Assembly (NCBI GenBank): GCA_019120175.1 | Contig: DWVP01000014.1 | Location: 62,001 to 126,000, forward strand | Direction: 5' to 3' | Source of the DNA: Candidatus Corynebacterium faecigallinarum | GTDB taxonomy: Bacteria; Actinomycetota; Actinomycetes; Mycobacteriales; Mycobacteriaceae | Length of the DNA stretch: 64,000 nucleotides | Part shown: in pieces, positions 8,505 through 17,034 of the stretch | Layout of the letters: each line of letters begins with the position of its first letter | Position numbering within the stretch: position 1 is the first letter of the stretch | Translations under genes and position numbers: made by a program | The notes under the pieces: generated by a model | What the model was told of the DNA's origin: nothing | Seen by the model: the letters and a program-made list of their open reading frames with translations, nothing else | Databases searched by the model: none

Positions 8505-9008
8505 ATGACCGCCGAGACAGCCAGGTCCACACCGACGCCGGCTACCCGGGCAACAGTCACCGCATTTGTCGTGGCCGCGGTGGCCGGGGTGGTTCACGGC
8601 GTGTTCAGCGTCTACTGGGGGGTTGGCGGCACCTGGCTCGTGGAGACGCTCGGCGCCGACCTGGTCGAACTCTGGGAGGAACAGGGCGTCCTGTTGATCC
8701 CCGTCGGCCTGCTGAAGATCGCCGCGGCCGTCATCCCGCTGCTCCTGCAGACACCGCAGGACGGTTGGCTGCCGGGCCTGCTGCGCCGGATCATCCGCGG
8801 CATCAGTTGGGTGGGGAGCGCACTGCTCATCGTGTGGGGCGGGGTCAACACCGTCACCGGGAACCTGGTGCTGTCCGGGCTCGTGGAGCCGGACGGTGGC
8901 TACGACCGGGAGGGGATGATCGGTCACGCCTGGCTGTGGGACCCGTTGTTCCTGGTCTGGGGCGTGGCGCTGGCGGCGGGCTTGTGGTTCAGTCGGAGGC
9001 CCCGGTGA
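8505..9008 (+). CDS. DUF3995 family membrane protein
   Basis: 167 residues from ATG 8505 (MTAETARSTP); the frame is open further upstream, but that part is the 9-bp repeat and a terminator arm. Four hydrophobic segments are visible: residues ~15-40 (FVVAAVAGVVHGVFSVYWGVGG), ~63-85, ~103-125 and ~148-163. The early H-x6-YWGVGGTWLVE signature is typical of DUF3995, small integral membrane proteins of unknown function. Its stop overlaps the GTG of the following sigma factor by 4 bp, so the two are made together. A role as membrane-bound partner or sensor for that sigma factor is only an inference. Confidence 0.75.
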   Translation: MTAETARSTPTPATRATVTAFVVAAVAGVVHGVFSVYWGVGGTWLVETLGADLVELWEEQGVLLIPVGLLKIAAAVIPLLLQTPQDGWLPGLLRRIIRGISWVGSALLIVWGGVNTVTGNLVLSGLVEPDGGYDREGMIGHAWLWDPLFLVWGVALAAGLWFSRRPR

Positions 9009-9982
9009 CCGTGTCCGAGGCAGCTGTCGAGTCTTACCGTGGCGAACTGATCGTGTACTGCTACCGGTTCTTCGCCTCGGTCGACGAGGCTGAGGACGCT
9101 GTCCAGGAGACCTTCGTCCGGGCATGGCGCAACAGTGGGAGTTTCGAGGGGCGCGCCTCACTGCGGCGGTGGCTGTACGCCATCGCCACGAATGTCTGCC
9201 TGGACATGGCGAAGGCCCGCCAACGACGCTGCCTCCCGATGGACATGAACGCCCCGGGTCACGTCCCCGCGAACGGGCAGGATCTCCAAACGGCGGAGGA
9301 GGCAACCTGGGTCACCCCGATTGCAGGGCATCGGTTACTGGACGACCCCGCGGACGCCGCCGTCCAGCGGGACACCGTTCGACTGGCCTTCATCACGGCA
9401 CTTCAGTGCCTGCCGCCGCGGCAGCGGGTGGTGCTGATCCTGCGGGACGTCCTGTCGTGGACGGCCGCGGAGACTGCCGCGTTGCTGGACTCCTCGGTCG
9501 CTTCCGTGAATTCGGCCCTGGCCCGGGCCCGGACCACCCTGCGCGACCGGCAGGCGGCGAAGTCCGGCAAGGACCAGGGGTCCGTGGCCGAGGTCGAGGT
9601 CGAGGTCGAGGACGTGGCCGAGGTCGATCGTCAATTGCTCTGGAGCTACGTGTCGGCATTCGGTGCCTATGACGTCGACCGCCTCGTTGCACTACTCGCC
9701 GAGGATGCCAGGTTCACCATGCCGCCCTACACCCTCTGGCTGGAGGGGCGGACGGACATCGAGGCGTGGTGGCGTGGGCCAGGGCAGGTCTGCCGGGACT
9801 CGGAGGTCATCCCCACCAGCGTCAACGGGCAGTCCGCAGTGGCCGTCTTCCATGACGGCGCTGCTTTTGCACTGCACGTTCTGGGTACGCGGGCCGGACG
9901 GATCACCTCGATCACCCACTTCATGGACACCCGGGTATTCGGGGATCTCGGGGATCTCGGGGATCTCCCCACCGACCGATGA
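9005..9982 (+). CDS. ECF-type RNA polymerase sigma factor with C-terminal SnoaL-like domain
   Basis: 325 residues from the GTG at 9005, which overlaps the DUF3995 stop; the frame is open far upstream, but only this start gives a clean sigma domain. Region 2 reads YRGELIVYCYRFFASVDEAE then DAVQETFVRAWR (residues ~8-40). Region 4 is LQCLPPRQRVVLILRDVLSW then the helix-turn-helix TAAETAALLDSSVASVNSAL (~135-175). Residues ~205-310 form a NTF2/SnoaL-like domain (YDVDRLVALLAEDARFTMPP), as in SigG/SigJ and ECF41/ECF56 types, where it takes the place of an anti-sigma factor. Oddities are a VEVEVED repeat in the linker and a GDL triple repeat from three 9-bp units (9941-9967) just before the stop. Confidence 0.85.
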   Translation: MTVSEAAVESYRGELIVYCYRFFASVDEAEDAVQETFVRAWRNSGSFEGRASLRRWLYAIATNVCLDMAKARQRRCLPMDMNAPGHVPANGQDLQTAEEATWVTPIAGHRLLDDPADAAVQRDTVRLAFITALQCLPPRQRVVLILRDVLSWTAAETAALLDSSVASVNSALARARTTLRDRQAAKSGKDQGSVAEVEVEVEDVAEVDRQLLWSYVSAFGAYDVDRLVALLAEDARFTMPPYTLWLEGRTDIEAWWRGPGQVCRDSEVIPTSVNGQSAVAVFHDGAAFALHVLGTRAGRITSITHFMDTRVFGDLGDLGDLPTDR

Positions 9983-10012
9983 GTTTTGCGGTCGGTTGTC
10001 GTCTTATCCGGT

Positions 10013-10031
10013 GACAGCAACCGTTGCTGTC
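10013..10031. promoter_or_regulatory. 19-bp palindrome before the RibD-like gene
   Basis: GACAGCAAC-C-GTTGCTGTC is a perfect 9-bp inverted repeat with a one-base centre, 24 bp before the start codon at 10056. CTTATCC at about 10003 may be the -10 element. The position suits a repressor operator or a site overlapping the transcription start. Confidence 0.45.
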
Positions 10032-10055
10032 GGTACATCCGGAAAGGACGACATC

Positions 10056-10631
10056 ATGAGTCGCACCACCATCGCCCATCTCTTCCACAGCCTCAACGGG
10101 GTCGTCGAGGATCCCCACCTGTGGCAATTCGACGCCTTCGGCGAGGAGGAGGGCCTCAGTATGGATACTCACCTCGCCCCGGTCACCGACGTGGTCTTCG
10201 GCATCACCCTGTGGAGTGAATGGAAGGAGTACTGGCCTGCCCAGGACCCCGCCGACCCGTTCGCGCAGTGGGTCAACCCGATCCGCAAGCACGTCATCTC
10301 CTCCACCCTGCCGGACGTCCTGCCCTGGAACAGCACCCGGGTCACCGGTGATCCGCTGGAGTACGTGCGTGACCTCCGCGAATCCGACAGTGATGCCAGT
10401 GGCGACAGTGCAGGCCACATCGCCGTCGCCGGTGGCATCACCACGGTACGCAGCCTGTTCCTCGCCGGGCTCATCGACCAGCTGACCCTGACCACGCACC
10501 CGGTCATCGTCGGAGAAGGACGCCGACTCTTCGACGAGACCGTGCCCACCACCCGGCTGACCCTGCTCAACAGCTCGCAGACGTCGAAGGGGAACATGGT
10601 TCTCACCTACGGGCTACGTCGGGAAGACTGA
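10056..10631 (+). CDS. dihydrofolate-reductase-family (RibD C-terminal domain) protein
   Basis: 191 residues, ATG 10056 with GGAAAGGA 7 nt upstream. The order of motifs is that of small stand-alone RibD_C proteins: an N-terminal strand leading to HSLNGVVEDPHLWQF, FGITLWSEW in the nucleotide-contact region, VISSTLPD, HIAVAGGITTVRSLFLAGLID, and a final HPVIVGEGRRLFDE. Such proteins are NADPH-dependent reductases of unknown substrate, not true folate enzymes. The gene follows the sigma factor by 73 bp with its own palindrome, so it may be a target of that regulator. Its last 29 bp overlap the end of the convergent ABC-F gene. Confidence 0.85.
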   Translation: MSRTTIAHLFHSLNGVVEDPHLWQFDAFGEEEGLSMDTHLAPVTDVVFGITLWSEWKEYWPAQDPADPFAQWVNPIRKHVISSTLPDVLPWNSTRVTGDPLEYVRDLRESDSDASGDSAGHIAVAGGITTVRSLFLAGLIDQLTLTTHPVIVGEGRRLFDETVPTTRLTLLNSSQTSKGNMVLTYGLRRED

Positions 10632-12408
10632 CGGTCCCGGAGTCCACGGTGATCGAGTGGTGTTGACCGTTGTGCCGGGCCGTGCTCTGGACCTTGGCGA
10701 TCCACCGACGGTCGTGCGTCACCGTCACCACCGTCCCGGAGAAGTCCGCGACCGCCTGCTCCAGCTGCTCGACGAGGTCGGGGGAGAAGTGGTTCGTCGG
10801 TTCATCCAACAACAGGAGCTCGCACGGGGTGGACACCGCGACGGCCAACTCCAGACGTCGGTGCTGGCCCACCGAAAGCTCGGCCAGCGGACGCTCGAGA
10901 TCCTCGGGGCGGAACAGTCCCAGCCAGCCCAGAGTGTCGTATGCATCCTGCTGGTAAGCGCCGGTGCGGGCAGCGAAGGCGGCGACGACCGACTCCTGCG
11001 ACGGACTGCCGAGGTGCTGCCGGAGGCGGGAGACCTGCAGTCCATCCAGCGCACTCCGGTGATCGGGACGCCCCAGCTCACCGGCGAGCACGCTGAGCAG
11101 CGTCGATTTACCGGCACCGTTGGCCCCGGTCACCAACCATCGCTCGCCGGGGCCGATGGCCAGGGGCGTGTCCCCGGACATCAGCGACAACTGCGCGGTG
11201 TCGGCGGACGGGTCGGTGAGCAGGCCCGGCTGCAGTGTCACCAGGGGTGGACGCTCACCATCGGAGGCAGTGCCGGAGACCGGGTCTGGAACCGAGATCG
11301 ACGCGGTTTCCTCTGCCACGAACCCGGCGGTGAACACCAACGGCTCAGGCGGTGGCGGGGCCGGGTGAGAGCGCAGGAACTCCAGTCGGGCCTTCGCCTG
11401 CCGGACGCGACTGGTGGCACCGTGGTCGGAGTTCCGGGCCCGGAAGGCACCGTGGCCGAACCCCGGCTTGTCCACTTTCCGGGGGATCGCCGCACTCCGT
11501 CGGGCATTGCTGGTCACCAGTTCCTCCTGACGTCGGACATCCTCGCGCCACCGGCGGTGGGCCAGCCGGACCGCCTCGCGTTCAGCCTCGCGCGCCCGGA
11601 GATACCCCTGGTAGCCGTGGCCGTAGCGGTGCAACTGACCATCGCGCAGCTCGACGATGTCGCGGGCGAAACGGTCCAGCAGGTCACGGTCATGGGTGAC
11701 CAGCACCAGCGCCCCGCGGTGTGCGTCCAACCGGGTCTCCAGCCAGCGCATGCCAGCCTCGTCGAGGTCGTTGGTCGGCTCATCGAGCAACAGCAGGTCC
11801 GCCCCGCCGCACAGGGTGGCGGCAAGCGCGAGACGTGACCGCTCACCGCCGGAGAGCTGGTCGACCGGACGGCTCCGGTCGAGGTCGCCGAGTCCGAGTT
11901 GGTCGAGCGCGGCGTCCAACCGGTGGTCGACACCGTACCCACCGGGCCCGCCGTGAGCTTCGAGGCGGTCGTTGAGGTCGGCCAGGCGTTCAAGCAGGAC
12001 GTCCTGCTCGGCGGTGCCTGCGGTGCCTGCGGTGCCGGCGGCGAGCGCGGCAGCGGTCTCGTCGATGGCCTCCTGCAGCGCCCGGACCTCGGCCAACAGC
12101 TGGTCGAGGGCATGGTCGACGGTGGCGTCGGCCGAGAACTGCGGGTTCTGCTCGGCGACGGCGATGCTGCCGCCGGGATCGGCGCTGCGCTCGCCGGAGG
12201 TCGGTTCGACGGTGCCGGCGAGCACGCCGAGAAGGGTGGATTTGCCGCACCCGTTGTCGCCCACCAGGGCGAGCTGGTCGCCGGGATGGACGGTCAGGCT
12301 GACCTCGTCGAGCACGGTGGTGTCGGCATACCGGACGGTGGCGTCACTGACACCGCAGGTGAGATGGGACGTGGACAGGGGCAGGGACGTGGTCTGTGAT
12401 CTGGTCAT
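10603..12408 (-). CDS. ABC-F family ATP-binding protein (ribosome protection or translation factor type)
   Basis: 601 residues from ATG 12408 (MTRSQTTSLP) with AGGAG upstream. Two ABC domains without membrane helices: Walker A GDNGCGKSTLLGVLAG with signature LSGGERSRLALA and DLLLLDEPTNDLDEAG, then GANGAGKSTLLSVLAG, a degenerate signature LSVGQHRRLELA, and ELLLLDEPTNHFSPDL. An Arg-rich linker of ~80 residues lies between them, as in ABC-F proteins. The second signature (SVGQH) and the PTNHFSP loop match macrolide/lincosamide-type resistance ABC-F proteins more than Uup/EttA. An AGTAGTAGTA stretch is coded by 9-bp repeats (12012-12038). A role in drug resistance is inferred. Confidence 0.85.
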   Translation of the reverse strand: MTRSQTTSLPLSTSHLTCGVSDATVRYADTTVLDEVSLTVHPGDQLALVGDNGCGKSTLLGVLAGTVEPTSGERSADPGGSIAVAEQNPQFSADATVDHALDQLLAEVRALQEAIDETAAALAAGTAGTAGTAEQDVLLERLADLNDRLEAHGGPGGYGVDHRLDAALDQLGLGDLDRSRPVDQLSGGERSRLALAATLCGGADLLLLDEPTNDLDEAGMRWLETRLDAHRGALVLVTHDRDLLDRFARDIVELRDGQLHRYGHGYQGYLRAREAEREAVRLAHRRWREDVRRQEELVTSNARRSAAIPRKVDKPGFGHGAFRARNSDHGATSRVRQAKARLEFLRSHPAPPPPEPLVFTAGFVAEETASISVPDPVSGTASDGERPPLVTLQPGLLTDPSADTAQLSLMSGDTPLAIGPGERWLVTGANGAGKSTLLSVLAGELGRPDHRSALDGLQVSRLRQHLGSPSQESVVAAFAARTGAYQQDAYDTLGWLGLFRPEDLERPLAELSVGQHRRLELAVAVSTPCELLLLDEPTNHFSPDLVEQLEQAVADFSGTVVTVTHDRRWIAKVQSTARHNGQHHSITVDSGTVSLPDVARR

Positions 12409-12560
12409 GGCGGAACTCCTGTGCGCCGATGAGTGGCGCGGATGACGGCTCTCCTCCCCAAAGAAGAGCCAGAACATGGGGGAGACCCACACCGGCGGAA
12501 ACGCCAGGGTGCTCAGGACCCGCCGCGGACATCAGTCGACGCGGCGTCCAGATCTAAAGA
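12409..12560 (-). promoter_or_regulatory. promoter and ~140-nt leader of the ABC-F gene
   Basis: A minus-strand TTTAGATCT near 12551-12558 is a plausible -10 element, giving a ~140-nt leader. The leader contains the hairpin GGCTCT/AGAGCC (forward 12448-12471) and short start codons in frame with the main gene (GTG/ATG at ~12480-12492, encoding MFWLFFGEES). Resistance ABC-F genes often carry attenuating leader peptides, and this arrangement is compatible with that, but no complete leader ORF with its own stop was identified. Confidence 0.35.
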
Positions 12561-12673
12561 ATGATGTAACCCATACGTTGGACCCTAACACGACCATGAG
12601 AGTGCACGTCAAGGCCGTCAGTCATGACCGAAGGCGGCCCCAGGGGACCGGCACGCGGCTAGGCTCGGCGAGT

Positions 12674-13276
12674 ATGACGGACACACGCACCGCCCTCACC
12701 ACACTGGAACAGTTCGAACATGCCACCCCCACTGGGGCTTCCCCCGGTGCCGGATCCGCCGCAGCCTCGGCAGCCACCGCCGGTGCCGGACCCGTGCTGG
12801 AGTTCTTCGACTCCCTGCCACCGGCGCCGGTGGAGGACATGCTCGGGTCCTGGCACGGATCCGGCGTCCCCACCGGAAATCCGCTGGACGGCATGCTGGA
12901 GGCCGCCGGCTGGCACGGCAAGCGCTACCACTCGACCGATGACGCCCACCCGCTGGTCATGGAGGGCTCCCGCGGGCTGTACTCGTTGAACCCGGCCCTG
13001 GTGCCGATGACCCTGATGGCCAGGATGTCGTCACTGGTCACCCGGCCGCCGGTTGCGGCGGTGGCGCGTCGGCTGATGCCGTTGCTGTCGACGAAGCGTC
13101 CTGCCGCCCGGCTGCGGATGGTGGAGTACCGCGGGGTGGTGACCGGGACGATGATCTACGACGCCCTGCCGATCAACGACCATTTCCGCGCCGTGGACGA
13201 GGACACCCTGCTCGGCGCCATGGACTTCCGGGGCATGGAGTCCCCGTTCATGTTCGTGCTGCGCCGGGAGCGGTGA
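12674..13276 (+). CDS. GXWXG/DUF4334 domain protein
   Basis: 200 residues from ATG 12674; the frame extends upstream, but the region before it is promoter DNA. After a ~40-residue Ala/Gly/Pro-rich start comes the GXWXG domain (MLGSWHGSGVPTGNPLDGML, residues ~55-75) and then the DUF4334 domain (LRMVEYRGVVTGTMIYDALP, DHFRAVDEDTLLGAMDFRG). This pairing is common in actinobacteria and proteobacteria as a small lipid- or ligand-binding-like protein of unknown function. The acyl-CoA dehydrogenase gene begins 27 bp downstream, so the two probably share a transcript. Confidence 0.85.
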   Translation: MTDTRTALTTLEQFEHATPTGASPGAGSAAASAATAGAGPVLEFFDSLPPAPVEDMLGSWHGSGVPTGNPLDGMLEAAGWHGKRYHSTDDAHPLVMEGSRGLYSLNPALVPMTLMARMSSLVTRPPVAAVARRLMPLLSTKRPAARLRMVEYRGVVTGTMIYDALPINDHFRAVDEDTLLGAMDFRGMESPFMFVLRRER

Positions 13277-13303
13277 AGATCAGACTGGACAGGGAGAGCG
13301 ACG

Positions 13304-14488
13304 ATGCCCGCACGACGGATTCTGGACAACGTGGAACACCTCGCCGTAATCGAGACGGTGCGCGATGCCGTCACCAGTCGCCTGGCCCCGCAGGTCGCGG
13401 AGATCGAGGAGGCCGGCGCGTTCCCCGGGGACGCATTCCGCACGCTCGGCGAGATCGGGGTGCTCGGCATGGCCTACCCCGAGGAGTACGGCGGCCTGGG
13501 GATGCCGACCCAGCTGTACCTGCAGACCCTGGAAGAGATCGGGGCGGTGTGGGCATCCGTGGCCGTGGGGGTGTCCGTCCACACTCTGAGCTGCTTCCCC
13601 ATCGCCACTTTCGGCACGCGCGAGCAGCAGCGACGGTGGCTTCCCGACATGCTCGGCGGGACGCAGGTCGGTGCCTACAGTCTGTCGGAGGCGCACGCCG
13701 GGTCCGACCCCGCGGCGATGGCGATGCGGGCCCGGTGTGAGGGAGACGAGTACGTCCTCAACGGATCCAAGGCGTGGGTGACCAACGGGGGATTCGCCGA
13801 CTTCTACACGGTCATGGCGAGAACCAGCGGGGAGCCCGGCGACGGGAAAGGTATCAGCTGCTTCCTGGTTCCGGCAGACACACCGGGGTTCACGGCGGAG
13901 CCGCCGGAACGGAAGATGGGGTTGACCGGTTCGCCGACCGCGGCACTGACTTTCGATGATGTCCGTATCCCTGTCGACCAGCGGATCGGTGAGGAAGGTC
14001 AGGGCCTGACGATCGCCCTGGCGGCGCTCGACTCTGGTCGGCTGGGTATCTCGGCGTGTGCGACCGGGTTGGCCCAGGGGGCGTTGGACGCGGCGGTGAC
14101 TTATGCACGGGAGCGCGAGACCTTCGGCCAGCCGATCATCGAGCACCAGGGTCTGGCGTTCCTGCTGGCTGACATGGAGGCTGCCGTCATGTCGTCGCGG
14201 GCGACGATGCTCGCCGCTGCACGGTTGAAGGACCTCGGGGAGCCGTTCGCCGAGGAGGCGTCCGTGGCCAAACTCGTCACCACCGACAACGCGATGAAGG
14301 TCACCACTGATGCGGTACAGGTCCTCGGCGGCGCGGGCTACACCCGGGACTTCCCGGTGGAGCGCTATATGCGTGAGGCGAAGGTCATGCAGATCTTCGA
14401 GGGGACCAACCAGATCCAGCGGATGGTCATCGCCCGTCATCTGAACCGGGACCACAGCGGTCGGCTGCGCTCGCTGCGTTCACGGTAG
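13304..14488 (+). CDS. acyl-CoA dehydrogenase
   Basis: 394 residues, standard for the FAD-dependent acyl-CoA dehydrogenase family. N-terminal helices are followed by the FAD/substrate motif GAYSLSEAHAGSDPAAM (~residues 120-136), VLNGSKAWVTNGGFADF, and the C-terminal QVLGGAGYTRDFPVERYMRE and FEGTNQIQRMVIARHL, where the Glu of EGTN is the usual catalytic base of short/medium-chain enzymes. It forms the alpha,beta double bond in an acyl-CoA and passes electrons to ETF. Substrate cannot be told. It ends 9 bp inside the convergent oxidoreductase gene and follows the DUF4334 gene. Confidence 0.92.
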   Translation: MPARRILDNVEHLAVIETVRDAVTSRLAPQVAEIEEAGAFPGDAFRTLGEIGVLGMAYPEEYGGLGMPTQLYLQTLEEIGAVWASVAVGVSVHTLSCFPIATFGTREQQRRWLPDMLGGTQVGAYSLSEAHAGSDPAAMAMRARCEGDEYVLNGSKAWVTNGGFADFYTVMARTSGEPGDGKGISCFLVPADTPGFTAEPPERKMGLTGSPTAALTFDDVRIPVDQRIGEEGQGLTIALAALDSGRLGISACATGLAQGALDAAVTYARERETFGQPIIEHQGLAFLLADMEAAVMSSRATMLAAARLKDLGEPFAEEASVAKLVTTDNAMKVTTDAVQVLGGAGYTRDFPVERYMREAKVMQIFEGTNQIQRMVIARHLNRDHSGRLRSLRSR

Positions 14489-15997
14489 CTGTGTGTGCCG
14501 AAGTGCCCGCTGCGCCGCGTTCACCCCGCACATGAAGTGGACCCCGCCACCCGGTGCGGTGGAGGAGGAGCACAGGAACACACCCGGGACCCCGGTGTCA
14601 TAGGGCTGCAGGACGCGGGGTCGCGCGATGAGTTGCGCCAGGTCGTTGGCACCGCCGGAGATCTCCCCGCCGACGTTGTTGACGTTGTGGGACGCCACGG
14701 CCGCCGGGGGAGAGGCCCGCCAGTCCAGGACGCGCTCGCGGAATCCGGGGGCGGCCCGTTCGATCTGGGCGGTGACCAGGTTGAAGGTCTCCTGCTCACT
14801 ACCGGTCCACCCGGCGGGAAGGTGGGCGTAGGCCCAGAGAGGGTTCAGCGTGCGGCCGTCGATGACCCTCGACCGGGAGGGGTCGGCGAGGTACTGCTGG
14901 CAGACCAGGGTGAAGGGACGCTCCGGTAAGCGTCCTGACCAACAGTCCTGCTCGGCATCGGCGATCTGTTCGGCGGTGCCGCCCAGGTGCACCGTGCCGG
15001 CGCGCCGGGCGTCCTGATGGCTCCAGGGGACGTCGCCCTCGATGACGTAGTCCACCTTCGCCACCGCCGGTCCGCGCCGGAACCGGGACCAGGCACGCGC
15101 CACCCGGTGCGGAAGCCGGTCGCCGAGGATCGCGGCGGCGACCTCCAGGGAGGTGTCCAGGAGGACGGTGTCGGCATCGTTGACCTGGGGAAAGCCGGTG
15201 ACTGGTGAATCGGTGACGATCTCGCCGCCGAAGGAGCGCAGTTCAGCGGCCAGGGCATCGGCGATGGCCTGGGATCCTCCGACAGCGACCGGCCACCCGT
15301 GGGCGTGACCGGCGACGGTGAGCAGCGTACCTGCCGCCGAGGAAGCCGGCAGGTGCAACGGGGTGAAGGCGTGGGCGGCGATACCGGCGAACAGGGCACG
15401 GGCCTGCGGTGTGCGGAACCGACGCCAGGACCAGGACGCCGGCAGCAGTGCCTGCGTCCCGAACCCGGCCAGTGTCACCGGGCGTTTCGGCAGGTGGGCC
15501 AAGGGTCGCAGAATCTCGTCGGCCAAGGGGCCGACCCGGTCGACGAAGGGGGAGAAGCTGGCCTGCCACATCCGGGCGTCCCACCTGCCGTCGTCCTCCT
15601 GGTGGTGCAGACCGGCGGCGGTGGCGGAGACCGAGGTGTGCAGCGTCGCGGCACCGTGTGGGCCGGGTGTGGAGTCGTCGAGGACGTGCACCATGTCCAC
15701 CGGCGCGGTGGAGAATTCCAGGCCATGGCCGCGGAGGGCCGCAGCCATGCGCGGATCGCGGAGGAACCCACCTGCCTGCGCCAGCGGGTGGGCCGCCGAA
15801 CACAGGTCGTGGATTACTCCAGGCACCATCAGCTCGGCACTGCGTGTCCCGCCGCCGACGGTGGAGGCTGCCTCGTGCACCGTGACCTGCACCCCGGCGT
15901 GGGCCAGGGTGACGGCAGCGGCCAGGCCGTTGGGCCCGGACCCGACGACGACGGCGGTGCGTGGCGGATGGTGGGCTCGGTGGGGCATGGTGGCCAT
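14480..15997 (-). CDS. NAD(P)/FAD-dependent oxidoreductase, phytoene-desaturase-like
   Basis: 505 residues, ATG 15997 (a second ATG lies three codons on). The N-terminal Rossmann motif is [21 protein letters not shown] with [14 protein letters not shown], the FAD-binding signature of the CrtI/amine-oxidase class. The C-terminus has the second FAD motif [24 protein letters not shown]. It resembles the phytoene dehydrogenase-related proteins common in actinobacteria (COG1233 type); no carotenoid genes lie nearby, so carotenoid synthesis should not be assumed. A TetR-type gene 29 bp upstream on the same strand may regulate it and could be co-transcribed with it. Confidence 0.85.
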   Translation of the reverse strand: MATMPHRAHHPPRTAVVVGSGPNGLAAAVTLAHAGVQVTVHEAASTVGGGTRSAELMVPGVIHDLCSAAHPLAQAGGFLRDPRMAAALRGHGLEFSTAPVDMVHVLDDSTPGPHGAATLHTSVSATAAGLHHQEDDGRWDARMWQASFSPFVDRVGPLADEILRPLAHLPKRPVTLAGFGTQALLPASWSWRRFRTPQARALFAGIAAHAFTPLHLPASSAAGTLLTVAGHAHGWPVAVGGSQAIADALAAELRSFGGEIVTDSPVTGFPQVNDADTVLLDTSLEVAAAILGDRLPHRVARAWSRFRRGPAVAKVDYVIEGDVPWSHQDARRAGTVHLGGTAEQIADAEQDCWSGRLPERPFTLVCQQYLADPSRSRVIDGRTLNPLWAYAHLPAGWTGSEQETFNLVTAQIERAAPGFRERVLDWRASPPAAVASHNVNNVGGEISGGANDLAQLIARPRVLQPYDTGVPGVFLCSSSTAPGGGVHFMCGVNAAQRALRHTQLP

Positions 15998-16026
15998 GGT
16001 AGGCAGGGTGATGACCCGGCGGTTCG

Positions 16027-16644
16027 TCAGCTGTTTCGGCGGATCCCGCTGTCGAGGATGCCCGCCCAGGTGGTGGTGACGGTGTTGCGGTGTTCGGCAT
16101 TGTCGACCAGGACCGCACCGAGCCCGAGACCGCGGGCCAAGTCGATGGTGCTGCGTAGCAGGCGCCGGGTGTGTTGGTCGGAGAGGTCGGCGTCGAGGGC
16201 GAGGGCCATGAGCTGGTAGACCTCGCGTGCATACCGGGAATCTGCGGAGATGATCAGGTCGCGTAGGTCGCTCTCAGGTCCCGCTGCGGCGGACCAGACG
16301 TGCAGTGCGGCGTGGAAAGAGTCGGTACTGAACGACTCGACGACCAGGGAGATGACGTCCTTGACCGAGGCGCCGTGTGGGCCGGCGCCTAGATCGGCCA
16401 CCGAACTGCGCAACTGTTGGGTGACTTCGGCATAGAAGTGGGCGACGGTGGCCTCGATGAGAACATCGCGGGTGGGGAAATGGTGCTGCGCGGCGCCCCG
16501 GGAGACACCGGCCTCAACCGCCACCGCGCTGACGGTGGTGCCCCGGAGTCCCTCGTGGGTCAGGACGCTGAGGGCAGCGGAGAGCAGGCTCTGACGGGTC
16601 TCGCGACTGCGTTGCTGTTGTGGCTCGGCAGGTGACGTGGACAC
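16027..16644 (-). CDS. TetR/AcrR family transcriptional regulator
   Basis: 205 residues from a GTG at 16644, preceded by AAGGAGAG. The longer open frame to 16935 is Pro-rich and non-coding in appearance. The helix-turn-helix is [20 protein letters not shown] then [20 protein letters not shown] (residues ~18-56); the rest is a helical ligand domain. A palindrome CACTGT-N7-ACAGTG lies 19 bp upstream and suggests autoregulation. The gene is divergent from the carboxylase operon at 17035 and upstream of the oxidoreductase on its own strand, so it may control either. TetR repressors commonly govern acyl-CoA catabolism in actinobacteria. Confidence 0.85.
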   Translation of the reverse strand: MSTSPAEPQQQRSRETRQSLLSAALSVLTHEGLRGTTVSAVAVEAGVSRGAAQHHFPTRDVLIEATVAHFYAEVTQQLRSSVADLGAGPHGASVKDVISLVVESFSTDSFHAALHVWSAAAGPESDLRDLIISADSRYAREVYQLMALALDADLSDQHTRRLLRSTIDLARGLGLGAVLVDNAEHRNTVTTTWAGILDSGIRRNS

Positions 16645-17034
16645 GGCGCTCTCCTTAAGAATCACTGTTGATTGGACAGTGGGGACGCTGGGAAGTCTAA
16701 CGGGGCTGCCGGGGACGGTCCATTGCTTTCGCCGATTCAGGGGGAGTGGAGGGGGAGGTCTGTAAAGAGGGAAAGGCGCTACCGAGGGGGGGAGTGAGAA
16801 GGCCCGTGGCGGTGCGGTTGATGGTGATTGGTGAGTGTGGGAAGCGTGAGATGTTTCCCCCGCAAACGGGGGTGGTGCGGGGCTATGAAGGTCGAGGTCT
16901 AAGCACTGAACGACGGTCAACGAAAAATCAATCAATGGTGATTTCTTTTAAGTGTGACCCACGACATATACGCTCATATGAAACGAACAGTTCACTATTC
17001 CGACCACGCTTTTCCACAATGAAAGGATCCGGCT
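16645..17034. promoter_or_regulatory. 390-bp divergent control region with TetR-type palindrome
   Basis: The interval between the TetR gene and the carboxylase operon has no credible gene. It contains the inverted repeat CACTGT (16663-16668) / ACAGTG (16676-16681), a purine-rich G-run stretch (16738-16790), and an AT-rich promoter-like stretch at 16920-17010 (CATATACGCTCATATG) suited to drive the + strand operon, whose ribosome site GAAAGGA is at 17020-17026. Confidence 0.5.

Noticed and set aside
12476..12673. Longer N-terminus for the DUF4334 protein
   Set aside because: The frame is open but covers the divergent ABC-F promoter; the ATG at 12674 fits the family start.
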